Source: Poa pratensis
Lineage: Eukaryota; Streptophyta; Magnoliopsida; Poales; Poaceae
Assembly (NCBI GenBank): GCA_947311845.1
Contig: CAMZMU010000111.1
Coordinates: 28,703,480-28,767,479 of the forward strand
Direction: 5' to 3'
Length of the DNA stretch: 64,000 nucleotides
The notes under the pieces are model-generated. The model had not been told where the DNA came from and ran no database searches. It saw only the letters and a list, made by a program, of their open reading frames with translations. Below, in pieces: positions 23,050-33,095 of this stretch (its first letter is position 1; every line of letters starts with the position of its first letter). The position numbers were made by a program, and so were the translations under genes.

Positions 23050-23915
23050 TAGCCATGTGTCCAAGTTCTTCTCATACTAGCTTGTAGAGCTTTGCTACCG
23101 ATAGTTTGGTTGTAGTGTTGGTACAGCTGTTACAAGGGGCCAACGAATTTCTTTGGAACTACTCACGAATGGGATATTCTTGGTGGATTCTATGTATTGA
23201 GCCATTCTCCATCAACATGGGCCAGTTGATAATAACAAGAAAATATGGGAAATGAAGGCACCACTAAAAGTTAAAATATTTGCATGACACCTTAGAAAAT
23301 AATAATTCTTACTAAGGATAACCTTGTAAAATGCAACTGACATGGAAAGTACAAAATGTGTATTCTGTCATCAAGATGATACAGTTAAACACTTATCCTT
23401 TCGATGCAAGTTTGTCCACTCTATAGGGTCAGTCAATCAGATAGTTTCTAATTTGTACCCGCCAAGTAGTGTTGCCAACATTTTTGGCGACTGGTTACAT
23501 GGTATTGACCATAAGTATAGAGTTCTTCTTAGTGTGTGGGCTCTAGCCGTAATATGGTCGCTTTGTTATGTAGAAGTGACAAGGTTATTGAAGGTAAGAA
23601 CGTTTATCGAATGCAAGTCATCTACCTTGTACACATATAATTTGTTTATGGTCGTCGCTAAACGCGTGGAGTTTCGTGACCTCTTCATGAGCTGTCTACA
23701 TGGTTGGAGGACACGGTGAGGTTTTTTAGTGATCTTTGGATTGACACTACAGTTTTTAGGCGCCCTAGATCTCTTTTAACCTTGTAACCGCCATTTTATT
23801 TTTCTTCATTTGAATTGTTGTGATATGAGCATTGTTGTTACGCAGAGGCCGAGTGTAAGCTAATATGTATCTTCTTGATGCTGAGTAATAAAATGCCCAT
23901 TATCAAAAGGAGAGA
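23050..23915 (+). mobile_element. LINE zf-RVT unit 3 of 3 (duplicate 1)
   Basis: Best preserved unit. An open stretch at 23342-23719 (no claim of a real start) has KCVFCHQDDTVKHLSFRC, the CxxC...H...C of zf-RVT, then PPSSVANIFGDWLHGIDHKY, WALAVIWSL and MVVAKRVEFRDLF. It terminates at the shared GAGTAATAAAATGCCCATTA tail. RT core and endonuclease are absent. Confidence 0.75.
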
Positions 23916-23999
23916 GTGGAGTTAAACCTTTTTTCATATCCAAAGCTTCCAAACGATTTAAATTAAACCATATTTCTCCCATACATTTCCAAGTTTTTT

Positions 24000-24912
24000 C
24001 ACGTTACTTACTGCCATGCTTATGAATTTTAAAAGAATTCTCACACAAATTTTATGAATGTGTCTATAGGAGAAGGAAGTAAAAGAACTATTTCTGCAAA
24101 GTCTTGAAGATTGTTTCTCGTGCTTCATATGTGGTTTTACCACATGTTGGTCCATGAACTTGTGATACGTGTTGTGCAATCTTGCAACTTGACTTGTTTT
24201 TATCGAAAAGGAGGTTCAAACCCGCGGCCTCTACATCAAAATGATTCACACCAACTTTTTTTTATTATATTGTTCAATAAAAATTGACAAACCGAATAAA
24301 TCGATCCACCCAAAGTCACATTCCTAGCGACAAAAGATGGTACACCTACAAACTGGATAATGGGGTGGCCATGATTGGGGCATTGTGGCCTGACCTCTCA
24401 CCTACACACGTCATTTGTTTCTGGTTCCCCGCCACCGGCTCCTAGAGAGGACGCGGGATCGCCTACACTCTACTCGTACATAGATTTATTTTTTATTTAT
24501 CCAAATTTGAAAAGCAGATTTATTTTTTATTTATCAAAATTTGAAAAGCAAGTTACTGTGTGATGATGAAATTAACTTGTCTATGTGCACATTTGATTAC
24601 AAGCTTCTTTCTTCAGCTGTCTGAGTGTGAGTGTGCTGCCACACACGTCAATCATGATAATGAAAACTAGTGAAGTGTTCAGTAAGCTACTAAGCTAGCA
24701 CTGTAATTTAAGTTTAGACAGACCTCGCCGGCCGGCCGGCCGGAATTCACGAAGAAAGGAAGAAGGCGCCAACAGCAGTCGCATATCCTTACTCCATATC
24801 TTCCCTCAACAGACATCCCAATTTACACGTACTGCACTCGATCTTATCTATACCAGTTCATCCTGATCGATCGCACATGGAAATATACACTGGAGCTCGA
24901 TCGGATCACTCA
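24000..24912. other. noncoding region with retroposon tail and small tandem repeat
   Basis: No gene is seen. Near 24195-24245 the stretch GGTTCAAACCCGCGGCCTCT next to TTTTTATCGAAAAG resembles minus-strand SINE/LINE tails of grasses. A 34-35-bp unit (AGATTTATTTTTTATTTATC...) occurs twice at 24482-24548. A CCGG run (GCCGGCCGGCCGGCCGG) sits at about 24728. Confidence 0.4.
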
Positions 24913-25441
24913 TGGATCAGGTTACCGTCGACGATGGCGGCGAGTCGCCGGTGGTGTGCCGAGGGAGGCATCAGCATTTTTTTCGACAAAAGACCAAGCT
25001 CCCAATTTCATTTCTGGAATTGATGACATACACATAGTTTCAGATTCCATAGCGGGCACAGCACTCCCAGCTATGCACGCTACAGCCGGTGATCGCTCTA
25101 CTAAAAGCACTCCAAGTTGGCAACAACAGGCCTACTTCTGCCAGCAAATCAACAAAACCAGATTACATGAAACTAGGGAACAAGAGAACCCATGAACTTT
25201 TAACTACCAAAACAGATACTAGAACAGCTACCAAACACCACTAGCCGAAAACGGAAAGTTTCCATCTTCAGTCATCAATACGCAGGATCTCCCAACCCTG
25301 TCTTTCATGGAAGCACTCTCCGTTGCCACCAAGACTATAAGTTTTTCTCAACTACGATTATTGTTGCGCCTTCTACGCCCTGGGCTGCACCGTCGTGGCC
25401 ACCGACGTCACCGACCGCGTACCGGACCTCGGCCACCCCCG
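24913..25441 (+). pseudogene. possible gene remnant split by a retroposon
   Basis: 24913 starts an ATG frame with coding-like GC-rich sequence (MDQVTVDDGGESPVVCRGRH). It breaks at about 24973 into a T-run followed by ~360 bp resembling the minus strand of a LINE/SINE 3' region. Coding-like sequence resumes near 25360 (ALGCTVVATDVTDRVPDLGH). Both pieces have high third-position GC, unlike the insert. The family is not recognised; the second piece has the beta-strand/Asp look of Rossmann-type enzymes, but that is only an impression. Confidence 0.3.
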
Positions 25442-25513
25442 CTCGACGTCAATTGAATTACAGAAAGCGCGTGCCACTGCGCGTGGCTATGATAAATCTA
25501 GATCCAACATTCC

Positions 25514-26612
25514 AAGTTGTTTGATCTTTTTTATAACACGGATGGTTTGTGCCCAATTTATTATGTCCTCTGCACAACTGTAGTCGAGGTCTTGACCCGC
25601 CGCCACTGCGCTGGGTGCATTCCCTCGGAGATTAGTGACAGAACCTCGAGGAGTTCTGGCGCATCCTCCTGTCGGTGCTTGATATCTATCGATTTCAGGT
25701 TCTTGCACCACAAAACAGGTAGCGTGGATCTACGGCCCTTTGAAGGTTGTTGTCGCCCCCTCTCCCTACTCTTCTTGGCCGGGCGAGCTAGGAACTGCGG
25801 TTAATTTTCAAATGTTTGTACCGGGCTCAGTGCATGTTTGTACTGGGTAGTTGACTAAGCAGCTGGCGTTCCCTCCACACTCGGTTGCCCAGCCGATATT
25901 GTTGGCGGACCGTGAGCCGGATCGACGCCTCGACCAGTGACACCAGCGGTTCCGGCTCCGACGCGGCCTTTCCGGCTACGCAGTTGCAGTCCGCACCTTC
26001 GTAGAAGATCTCGAGGCGCAGGCAGACGAGGCGGGAAGCCGTAATCTTGAGGTGGGCGCAGCTGGCATGAGCGTGCTGCGCTTCGGCGATGGCGCTAAAC
26101 TTCGGGATGGAGCACCTCTCGATGTGGAGCTCCTCTAGCGCGGGGCAGTGCCTGCCGAGGTCCTCTACGAACCAGTCCGTCAGTTTGACACTAATGAGGC
26201 GCTGCGTTGTCAGTCGCCGGGTGAATCCGGTGGCGCACGGACCGGTGAGGGACAAGTCCGGCTGCTGCCGGTCGGCGGGGCTGGAGCAGTAAGAGGTGCA
26301 CGGCCTCCAGTTGACGGTGGAGCCAAAGGAGGCGCGGATGTCGACGGCGGCCGGGAAGTTGCGGAGGCCGCGGCGGATCCACCGGTCGGCGTCGCCATGA
26401 GCGCTGCTGACCAGGTGCAGGCGGAAGGCGTCGAGCTGCGTCTCAGACCGAATCGTTGTCAGCATGCGGTCAGCGAAGTCCTCAAAGCGCTCCCACGGTT
26501 CACCGGCGAACTCCTGCTAGTCGATGGCGACGGAGGGCACGTTGCGCCACAGGTGTCTGCACCGCCACGACAAAACGCTCGTCTGCACGGCCTGCCGTGA
26601 GCCGAGCGATGA
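25514..26612 (-). pseudogene. F-box/LRR protein, copy C (heavily degraded)
   Basis: Minus strand, homologous to copy B. Exon 1 survives from about 26612 (SSLGSRQAVQTSVLS, so the first half of the F-box is missing) to about 25860, with TAG replacing the Glu of IDEREFAG near 26520, then FAGEPWERFEDFADR and FTRRLTTQRLISVKL. The end of exon 1, all of exon 2 and the second intron's acceptor region are lost. Exon 3-like sequence resumes at about 25798 (FLARPAKKSRE-type) and runs to 25514. No protein of the family can be produced. Confidence 0.82.
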
Positions 26613-28379
26613 GATGGGCAGGTAGGATCTTCATAGGCCCTTTCGAGATGATTGTGCGCGCCGTCGCGTCGCGTCTTTCAGGGCTAGCTTCGTCAATGGT
26701 GGTAAGATGATATCTAACCCTCGTATCCCTTGTATAGTTGTATGCATCGTAGATATGTAGATCGAGATCTATTTATCTGCGTAGTAGGACCTGCATGGTA
26801 GATCTACATGTTTTTACGGATCAATATGCGGCTCTGCTTCGTTTTTTCGCCCGGAGTGGTCGATTTGGTATATGGCTTAAACTTGAGATATTTGGCACGC
26901 ATAGTTCATCTATCCCCACCATGATTTCGATCGGTTAGGATTTAATACCTTAACCGATTTGGTGTTTCGGGTAGATTATGCTTAGATTTGGTTTTTTTTT
27001 GGTTCATAGCTTATATGTTGTGTTTTTGCTAGCTTAGTTCATCTTTGGCCAATGCTTGTACTGCTATCCGGTCCATGTGCACAATCTCTTTGCATATGTT
27101 GGCAATATTTGAGGCCTGTGTATTACACTTTTTTTGCATTGTTCCATATGCGTTTAATCTGAGTGCATGTCGCAATGAATGATTACTTGTGATTTGTATG
27201 CTCCTATAGCCGGTGATTAAATTTGGCACAACACAAGTGTAAGGTGTGATTCCATTGTACCCTGTGCAATGTACAACCAAATTTCTTCTACAAAGCTCAT
27301 GGTACTTTGGAATCACTCGCTGCATTCTTTGTGTGCTTGTTACGAGGCAAAGTTTTGATATGATTTCGCCAATGATGATGAATTTGACACCTTTTTATGG
27401 TGCTGATGCAACATTGTCTGCAGCAGACGGCCACCAAAAGTAAGAACCGGCTACAACTAGATGTATCTTCTATTTGCTTTTGATGGTCTGTCCGCGGTGA
27501 ACCATAGTTGGCTTTGTCAGTTGTTTGTCAATGTTCACTGAGGCAAATGAGTACAGAGTTGTTGATCCATCTGTTTTTCTAAATATGCATTATCCCTTTT
27601 GCCGATGATTCAAAAGTTCATGCTTTGTGTGCTTCTTCTGGCTCCAGGTTCCAATGCCAATGAAAGCAGAAAACATCGAGTTCTGCAATGATGAGGAGCA
27701 TAACAGTATTGCTGATGGCACTCATCATGATGAAAACGTTGATAAAATCTGCTTCAGTAGAGAATCTGATTTTGATTCTGAATCTGATTTGGATTATGAA
27801 TCTGAATGTGATAGTGATGAAGAGGGCCTACGCATTGTTACAACTAGGGGTAAATCTAAACTTGGATTGTAAAAATTGAATTCGTCTATGCAAAAATGTA
27901 CTACTCTCTAAAATTTACTTTTCTTTCACGTAGGTCCTTATCAGGGGAATAAAGATTTTGAAAAGCACATCTGTTATGGAAACCATATCGATTTATCAGT
28001 GAGAATGCTCAAATTTCTAAAGAGACAAGTATCTAAGAAAAAACCTGTCATACCTTTTTATGTGCCAGATCACCTCCTCTGCAATCGAGGGGAGGAACCC
28101 CAAGATGCATGGTGAGAACTTTGACATTCTTTTAATATCTCATTTCACCAATCGACACACCATGAACTGATCGCTGATTTCTTTTGCTTTCAGTACTTCT
28201 CAGTGGATTACAGTCAGAAATTCCTCAAGCAGTATCTACATAAAGAAAGACCTTTGCGTGTTACTAACGAGGAATACAAAGGTTCTCGTCAAGTCAAGAT
28301 ATCGATGAGCGAGCATGACGGGCGTGCGGTCATCACTACAAACTGGGAAATTGTTGTCAAGGACGCCCAAATCCTATGA
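26613..28379 (+). CDS. probable spliced gene, acidic N-part and B3-like C-part
   Basis: Model from GT-AG signals: coding exons 27654-27849, 27934-28111 and 28214-28379 join in phase to give 179 aa. Possible 5' UTR exons end at about 26706 (TGGTG|GTAAGA) and at 27421-27436. The protein starts MPMKAENIEFCNDEEHNS and has an Asp/Ser/Glu-rich tract (SDFDSESDLDYESECDSD). Exon 2 has FLKRQVSKKKPVIPFYVPDH and exon 3 FLKQYLHKERPLRVTNEEYK and GRAVITTNWEIVVKDAQIL. The last two resemble halves of a plant B3 DNA-binding domain, but the usual GD...F end is absent. Function in transcription is inference. Splice choice at 28213 is one of three AG sites. Confidence 0.45.
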
Positions 28380-28870
28380 AATGAAATGGTTATCTTCTGG
28401 TTTAAGGAACATGTACATGGTCTTTGTGTCAACGTGTTCGCCGGTATAGCGGTTGAGCGATGCATGTGTCGTTGTTGCTATGGGTTTGTGTAGTTTGTGT
28501 ATCCTGCTGTGCAAATCTCAAAAACTTGAATAGATGGTCCGTGGGGATGAGTTCTAATGATACTTGATTGATTAGGGCCAACAGTTGTGGCTAAAATTAA
28601 GTTGTAGTAGGTTGGTGAAATTGTTCTCCCAGCTTTAAAAACGAGACAAACAACTTAGTTAATAGTATAAGAATCGACATAAGAGAAAACTAATTGATTC
28701 AAACACACGATAATTCTTCAACAACTTTCTGCACTAGATTATGTAGATACGAACAGGTTCATTACAACGCTGCAGCATACAGCTTCGCCAAGATAAAAAC
28801 AACACAGCTAGCTAGGAAAAGGACGACACCAAACTCTAACTAAGAACTTTACGGTTTACCATCAGCAGCA
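28380..28870. other. 3' flank of the B3-like gene
   Basis: Probable 3' UTR to about 28600, then AT-rich sequence. No further gene is seen. Confidence 0.4.
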
Positions 28871-28873
28871 CCA

Positions 28874-28927
28874 GTTCCTCCTCCTCCTCCTCCTCCTCCT
28901 CCTCCTCCTCCTCTTCTTCTTCTTCTT

Positions 28928-28958
<31 letters not shown>
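28874..28958. repeat. compound microsatellite (TCC)n(TCT)n
   Basis: About 12 CTC/TCC repeats run directly into about 14 TCT repeats, immediately upstream in plus coordinates of the zinc-finger exon and so in its 3' flank. Confidence 0.97.
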
Positions 28959-28994
28959 TTATGGAGTCTACACGATGCAACATTCGACACCAAC

Positions 28995-29261
28995 TTAAGG
29001 TAGTTCTAGCAGAAAGAAACTGAATGTAGCGTGCTTCGCCTTGTAGCTGCCTGGTTTCTTCGAGGAAAACGAAGCACGGCCTGCTGCATGCTGCTGGACA
29101 CTGATGCGGTCAGTAGCAACCCTCTGGTTGCAGAACAGGCAGATCCAGTCGAGACCTCTAAGGTACTGGATTTCTCCAGCCCGCAATTTCCTAAGCACAT
29201 GCCTGGCTTTAGCATGCATCTCCCCCTCGTCATCGGTACCCACTTCTTCATCCGAAAGTTC
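28995..29261 (-). CDS. terminal exon with XS-type zinc finger (partial gene)
   Basis: After a splice acceptor (ATTTTGTAG, 29270-29262) an 88-codon open exon runs to a stop at 28997-28995. It has an acidic start (ELSDEEVGTDDEGEMHAKAR), then LRAGEIQYLRGLDWICLFCN, VQQHAAGRA and YKAKHATFSFFLLEL. The W-x-CxxC ... QHA-G ... KAKH...FL pattern matches the zf-XS finger of SGS3/IDN2/FDM-like RNA-silencing proteins. No XS or XH domain and no upstream coding exon is visible before 29.4 kb, so it may be a fragment. Role in RNA-directed silencing is family knowledge only. Confidence 0.45.
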   Translation of the reverse strand, partial: ELSDEEVGTDDEGEMHAKARHVLRKLRAGEIQYLRGLDWICLFCNQRVATDRISVQQHAAGRASFSSKKPGSYKAKHATFSFFLLELP

Positions 29262-29389
29262 CTACAAAATAGTTTTTGGATTAAATCCAGCACATATATA
29301 TATATATAGCATTAAATAATGTATAGAAACATAGATATGGTCATGTATTTAGTCACAGAGAAATTTGCAATATGCGTAATTGATATTTT

Positions 29390-29848
29390 GCAATACCACG
29401 TGCCGGCCGGTCGAACGGGGACTGGAGACAGGAAGCGGTGGCGCTGGGCGCAAACCGACGGGTTGGTGAGACGCGACGCGTAAGAGTTTAATGGCGCGGC
29501 CACGCACAGAGACGCAATTTGGGTATCCGAGACGGCTAGGCACTGTGCCAACTGAAGACTGGCCTCGGGTGAGACACGTCTCCGCCGCGCAGGCGCAGTC
29601 GCAGCTTGGGAAGCCGAGAAGGCTGAGACACGTCAATTCGTCGCGCAGCTTGGGAGGGCGCTGCGCCAACCGAAGGCCGGGTGAGATACGTCTCCGCCGC
29701 GCAGACGCCAGTCCAGCTTTGGAATCCGAGAAGGCTGGTCGCTACGCAGACGCCGGCGTTAATGCGATGCGTGCCCGTCCAGTCTCGTCCCGTCCCTTCA
29801 CCGGTGTACGTAAATTTAATTACGCCCTAACCACGTACACCACGCGTT
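29390..29848. repeat. GC-rich upstream region with imperfect ~100-bp repeats
   Basis: Modules such as GAGACACGTCTCCGCCGCGC plus a following AGCTTGGGAAGCCGAGAAGG-like stretch occur three times in degenerate form (about 29570, 29630, 29690). No coding gene is supported. Confidence 0.5.
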
Positions 29849-30005
29849 GGTGAAACGTGCAACATGAAGTTGCAGTTCCGCTCCACTCGCCGTGCATGCG
29901 TAGTTGAAACGTGCCTCTGCAGTTCCGCTCCACTCGCCCACCCGTGCATGCGTAGTTGAAACGTGCCTCTGCAGTTGCGCTCCACTCGCCCACCCGTGCA
30001 TGCGT
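29849..30005 (+). repeat. ~57-bp minisatellite upstream of the coiled-coil gene
   Basis: Three tandem units each contain GTTGAAACGTGC, GCAGTT(C/G)CGCTCCACTCG and GTGCATGCGT. The first is shorter and diverged; the second and third are nearly identical. The array ends about 25 bp before the TATA box at 30031. Confidence 0.88.
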
Positions 30006-30030
30006 CTCGGTTCACTAACCACCGCCTTTC

Positions 30031-30038
30031 TATAAATA
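30031..30038 (+). promoter_or_regulatory. TATA box
   Basis: CTATAAATA preceded by a C-rich stretch, 109 bp upstream of the ATG at 30140. A start site near 30062 in the pyrimidine-rich TTACTCTTCACTTCAACC would give an ~80-nt leader. Confidence 0.65.
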
Positions 30039-30139
30039 GATCTAGGGCATGCATGCGCCATTACTCTTCACTTCAACCTGTAGCAAAAAACTTCTACGTC
30101 CATCGCTGCGCGCTCCTCGTTCAACCAACCAGGCAACCA

Positions 30140-30651
30140 TGGCTCCAGCTGCGAAGCGCTCTGCTTCCTCCAGGTAGATATGGGAATTTCCATTTCCGTT
30201 CATGAGCTTCTGATCCGTTTCTGAATTCCTCCTGCTTTCATCTTTCCTAGTTCCGTCTTAAGGTTAACATCAACTTCCGATCAATGCATGTATGTTCAGG
30301 GCAGTTGCATCCGAGGAGACGGTCACCTTCGAGTTTCTAGCGAATAGGGTAACTTTCCTAGAAGCTGAGATTGAAGCGGCCCTGAACAGCGCCTGCGACA
30401 ATGTCGACAAGGTGATTGAAGACAGAAAGGAGTTGGCGCAGAAGGGAGAAGCTGCCAACAAAGCAATCCTTTCGTTGCTGGAAAATCTGAAGAAGATGAT
30501 GGCCATCAACCTCGACCTGACGAGGCAGGTTGGAAAACTGCAGAATGAGTTAGCGCTCGCGTACAAGGAAGCTCTGATCGCAAAGGCAGGGGATCCCAGG
30601 GGGATGCGTAGTTCCCAATGTATATGTTTATGTTTCAGCAAGTCGAACTAA
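30140..30651 (+). CDS. small coiled-coil protein, 2 exons
   Basis: Exons 30140-30174 and 30300-30651 join across a GT-AG intron (125 nt) within an Arg codon, giving 128 aa. The ATG sits in a favourable ACCATGGC context behind a TATA box. The N-terminus is MAPAAKRSASSRAVASEETV. Residues about 18-105 are a nearly uninterrupted amphipathic helix rich in A, E, K and L (FLANRVTFLEAEIEAALNS, KVIEDRKELAQKGEAANKAI, LQNELALAYKEALIAKAG), consistent with a coiled coil. The tail ends in CICLCFSKSN. No family is recognised. Probable AATAA-type ending near 30710. Confidence 0.65.
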
Positions 30652-30829
30652 CTAGATCCCAAAAGGTTTATGTATCTAGGTTTTGTAATACTGCCGTGTT
30701 GAAGATCGAGTAATATATAATGTGAACTAGCTATTCCACTTCATCCCGTATCTCTTTCCCTTAATAAAAACGTATGTAAGTCTAGCATAATTGATATTTG
30801 CATCGTCTGAATGCATTATTTTATAATCA

Positions 30830-31074
30830 TATCAAGAACATCCGCGACGTTTTCCGTTACCAAGACAAGGTTCGTCGAACGTAACTGGGCCACTGGGCCG
30901 GGGAACGAGAATCCGCGACGAAAAATATGCGAAACGTCGCGCGCACCCGGCCCATTATCGAAAAAAACCAAAACGTCGAGAGCAATTTCAACTTTTCGAC
31001 CCACCGCGACGGAAACATGCGACGTTATCGAACGTTGTCGCAAAAACGTCGTGGATCGAGACAATTTTTGTAGT
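30830..31074. mobile_element. CACTA transposon terminus
   Basis: The segment ends in ACAATTTTTGTAGTG (31060-31074), the inverted form of the CACTACAAA end of CACTA elements. Inside are repeated subterminal motifs (GCGACG, AACGTCG, CGTCGAAC) in both orientations. The opposite CACTA end was not located, so the element is truncated. Confidence 0.65.
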
Positions 31075-31117
31075 GCAAGAGCCCAACTTCCTACAGTTAT
31101 CAGTCCTTTAAAGAGAG

Positions 31118-32680
31118 GCTAATTTTTTTTAATAATACATTTTTTTAATTAATTTCGAAAAATATTACGCAAATCCACGAAATTACAGGAATAATACGGC
31201 CTCGGCCCAGGCCTAGCCGATAAGGGCCTGTCGGCCATAACTGGGCCGATATGGTTGTCGGCCGACGCTGCGCGCATGTCAGAGAAGCATATCGGCCAGG
31301 GCTAAGCCGACTGGACCCTGTCGGCCAGGACTAAGCCGATAAGGCCCTGTCGGCCTTGGCTGGGCCGACTGCTGCATGCATGGATATCCTGGCGTTGGTT
31401 AGTGATTGATTATGTGTTCCCTGAGTGTTAGTTTGTAGTGCTACCGTCGTGAGGACGCCCGAGCCAAGGCTGGCAGCCGCGGAGTTCAGCGCGCCGAGGC
31501 TACCGTCGAGCTCGGGGCCGCACGTCGCCGTGCTGCTGCTGCGCGAAAGACGGTGCTCGGCTGCCTGGACAGGCTAGCCGTCGTGGTGGCCGCCGCAGCG
31601 TTGCTCCTTGTCTTCCGGCCGACCGGCGCGGCGACACGAGGACGACGGCATGGCACTGTGGCGTGACACGGCTGTTGCTCTAGGGCAGAGACGAGACGAA
31701 GATGCAGGAGCACGGACGTACGTGCTTGCGAGGCCGTCGATCCAGCCGGCGACGCGCCCGCCCCGGCGTGCCCGGCTGCTGCTGCTGCGTACGGGTCACT
31801 CTTGTGTGATCCATGCCAACGTATGTGAGCTAGCTAGCAGTAGGAGAAAGGTGCTTACTTGCACCTTGTACGAGCGCATGTCGCTGGAGTTACCGGGCAA
31901 GCTGTGCTACGCGTTGTCGTCATGTCATGCCAGGAAAGGACGTAGCAGACTAGGTCGTAAACATTGAGACATTTCTCGAATCCTTTGGTTTTCAGACATA
32001 GTCGACGACGGCACACCCTTCAGGACATGATGGATTGGCTTGGAGAAGCGCGGGCTACGGGGACGATGACACGTGCGTCCGGCCGTAGGAGGAAGACGAC
32101 CTTGTCAGCGATGATCCTTTACGTTCTAGCTCGAATCCTTCCGGTTCCGAACATAGTCGATGACGACGCACCTCCAGGACATGGCAGCTTGGCTTGGAGA
32201 TGCGTGGACGACGACACCGCGCGTCCGGCCGTAGGTTAAAGACAAGATCGTCGCGGTGGCTTCCGTGCTCCTCCGGTGCCATGCTTGCACGAGACGAAGG
32301 AGGTCGACGGTAACACTAATGCGTACATAATTAACAGTAAATCCTAATTAGCCAAAAAAATGCATGGGAGGAAGAAGAAGACTCGGCCGAGCCTTATGCA
32401 GCGCCCTGTCGGTCAGGCTTGGGCCGATTAGTGACTGGTCGGCCAGGCTAGGGCCGATTAGTGGCCACGTGACCCAGAAAGTCCTGTCGGCCGCAGGCCT
32501 GGCCCGCCATGCACAGAAATCGGCTTAGCTAGAGCCGACGAGAGCTTTTCGGCCCAGTTATGGCCGACAGGCCCTTATCGGCTAGGCCTGGGCCGAGCCC
32601 GTATTATTTTTGCAATTTCGTGGATTTGCGTAATATTTTTCGAATTTGATTAAAAAAATGTATTATAAAAAAAAATTAGC
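31118..32680. mobile_element. Mutator-like element with ~150-bp TIRs, Pack-MULE candidate
   Basis: Long terminal inverted repeats at 31118-31265 and 32533-32680 begin GCTAATTTTTTTT and include ATATTACGCAAATCCACGAA and GGCCTGTCGGCCATAACTGG. TAAAGAGAG flanks both sides exactly (31109-31117, 32681-32689), a 9-bp Mutator-type duplication. The interior (31380-32400) is GC-rich but encodes no transposase. It has a ~155-bp direct duplication (about 31974-32096 and 32127-32240, both with TGCGTCCGGCCGTAGG). Coding-like fragments on either strand suggest captured host DNA, not identified. Confidence 0.92.
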
Positions 32681-32689
32681 TAAAGAGAG

Positions 32690-33095
32690 TGCAGAGTACA
32701 GGGAATGCTGAATGTATCAGAGCATCACATGTTCATGATTAAAATCAACAGACTGTACAGGAAAAGCAAGATCAACAGCCTGTGCAAAAAGTGGAAGATA
32801 GGGCTGAAGTTCATGTTCCATTACACGTTGTATATCCAGAGGACGAAGAAAAACCAATTTACAATTTGATAGGAGGACGAGACCAGTTGGTGAGGAAGAG
32901 CAAGATCCTCTGTACCAGACAAACACCATTGGGATACAGCCCATTCATAAGTATATTTCCAATGCAAAACCCAAGTATAGATGCAAGCAGGGCCGCCTCA
33001 AAAAATTAGGGGCCATGTTCGAAACTCAAAATGGGGCCCTAATGTTTTTTAAAAAGAAACTATCACATATTAAATGGGAAATCTGTTTTGGGTCG
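32690..33095. other. unassigned spacer, possible transposon fragment
   Basis: An open stretch around 32782-33009 with EDRAEVHVPLHVVYPEDEE could be the acidic linker of a copia polyprotein, but no conserved domain is visible. GGGGCC-rich sequence near 33000-33050 resembles hAT MITE ends, without a partner. Confidence 0.25.

Larger units (their letters stand above)
17595..24000 (+). repeat. segmental duplication, copy 1
   Basis: This block aligns by eye, collinear and in the same orientation, with 48655-64000. Matching landmarks: the region upstream of the DUF688-like gene (17700/48780), the gene (18274/49501), its flank to 19200/50420, the stretch at 19450/59222, and three LINE-derived units (20029, 21532, 23050 versus 59787, 61335, 63297). 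Copy 2 is longer because of ~8.7 kb between 50506 and 59220. The right limit of copy 1 is about 23.95 kb, but copy 2 leaves the window before its end. Confidence 0.88.

Noticed and set aside
24190..24245. tRNA-like B-box (GGTTCAAACCC)
   Set aside because: No A-box or cloverleaf can be formed around it; it fits a retroposon tail better.
28874..28958. CRISPR-like regular array
   Set aside because: Plain trinucleotide microsatellite; no spacers, and this is plant nuclear DNA.
32782..33009. Acidic 75-codon frame after the Mutator element
   Set aside because: No conserved copia or host motif could be confirmed; mentioned only as a possible fragment.
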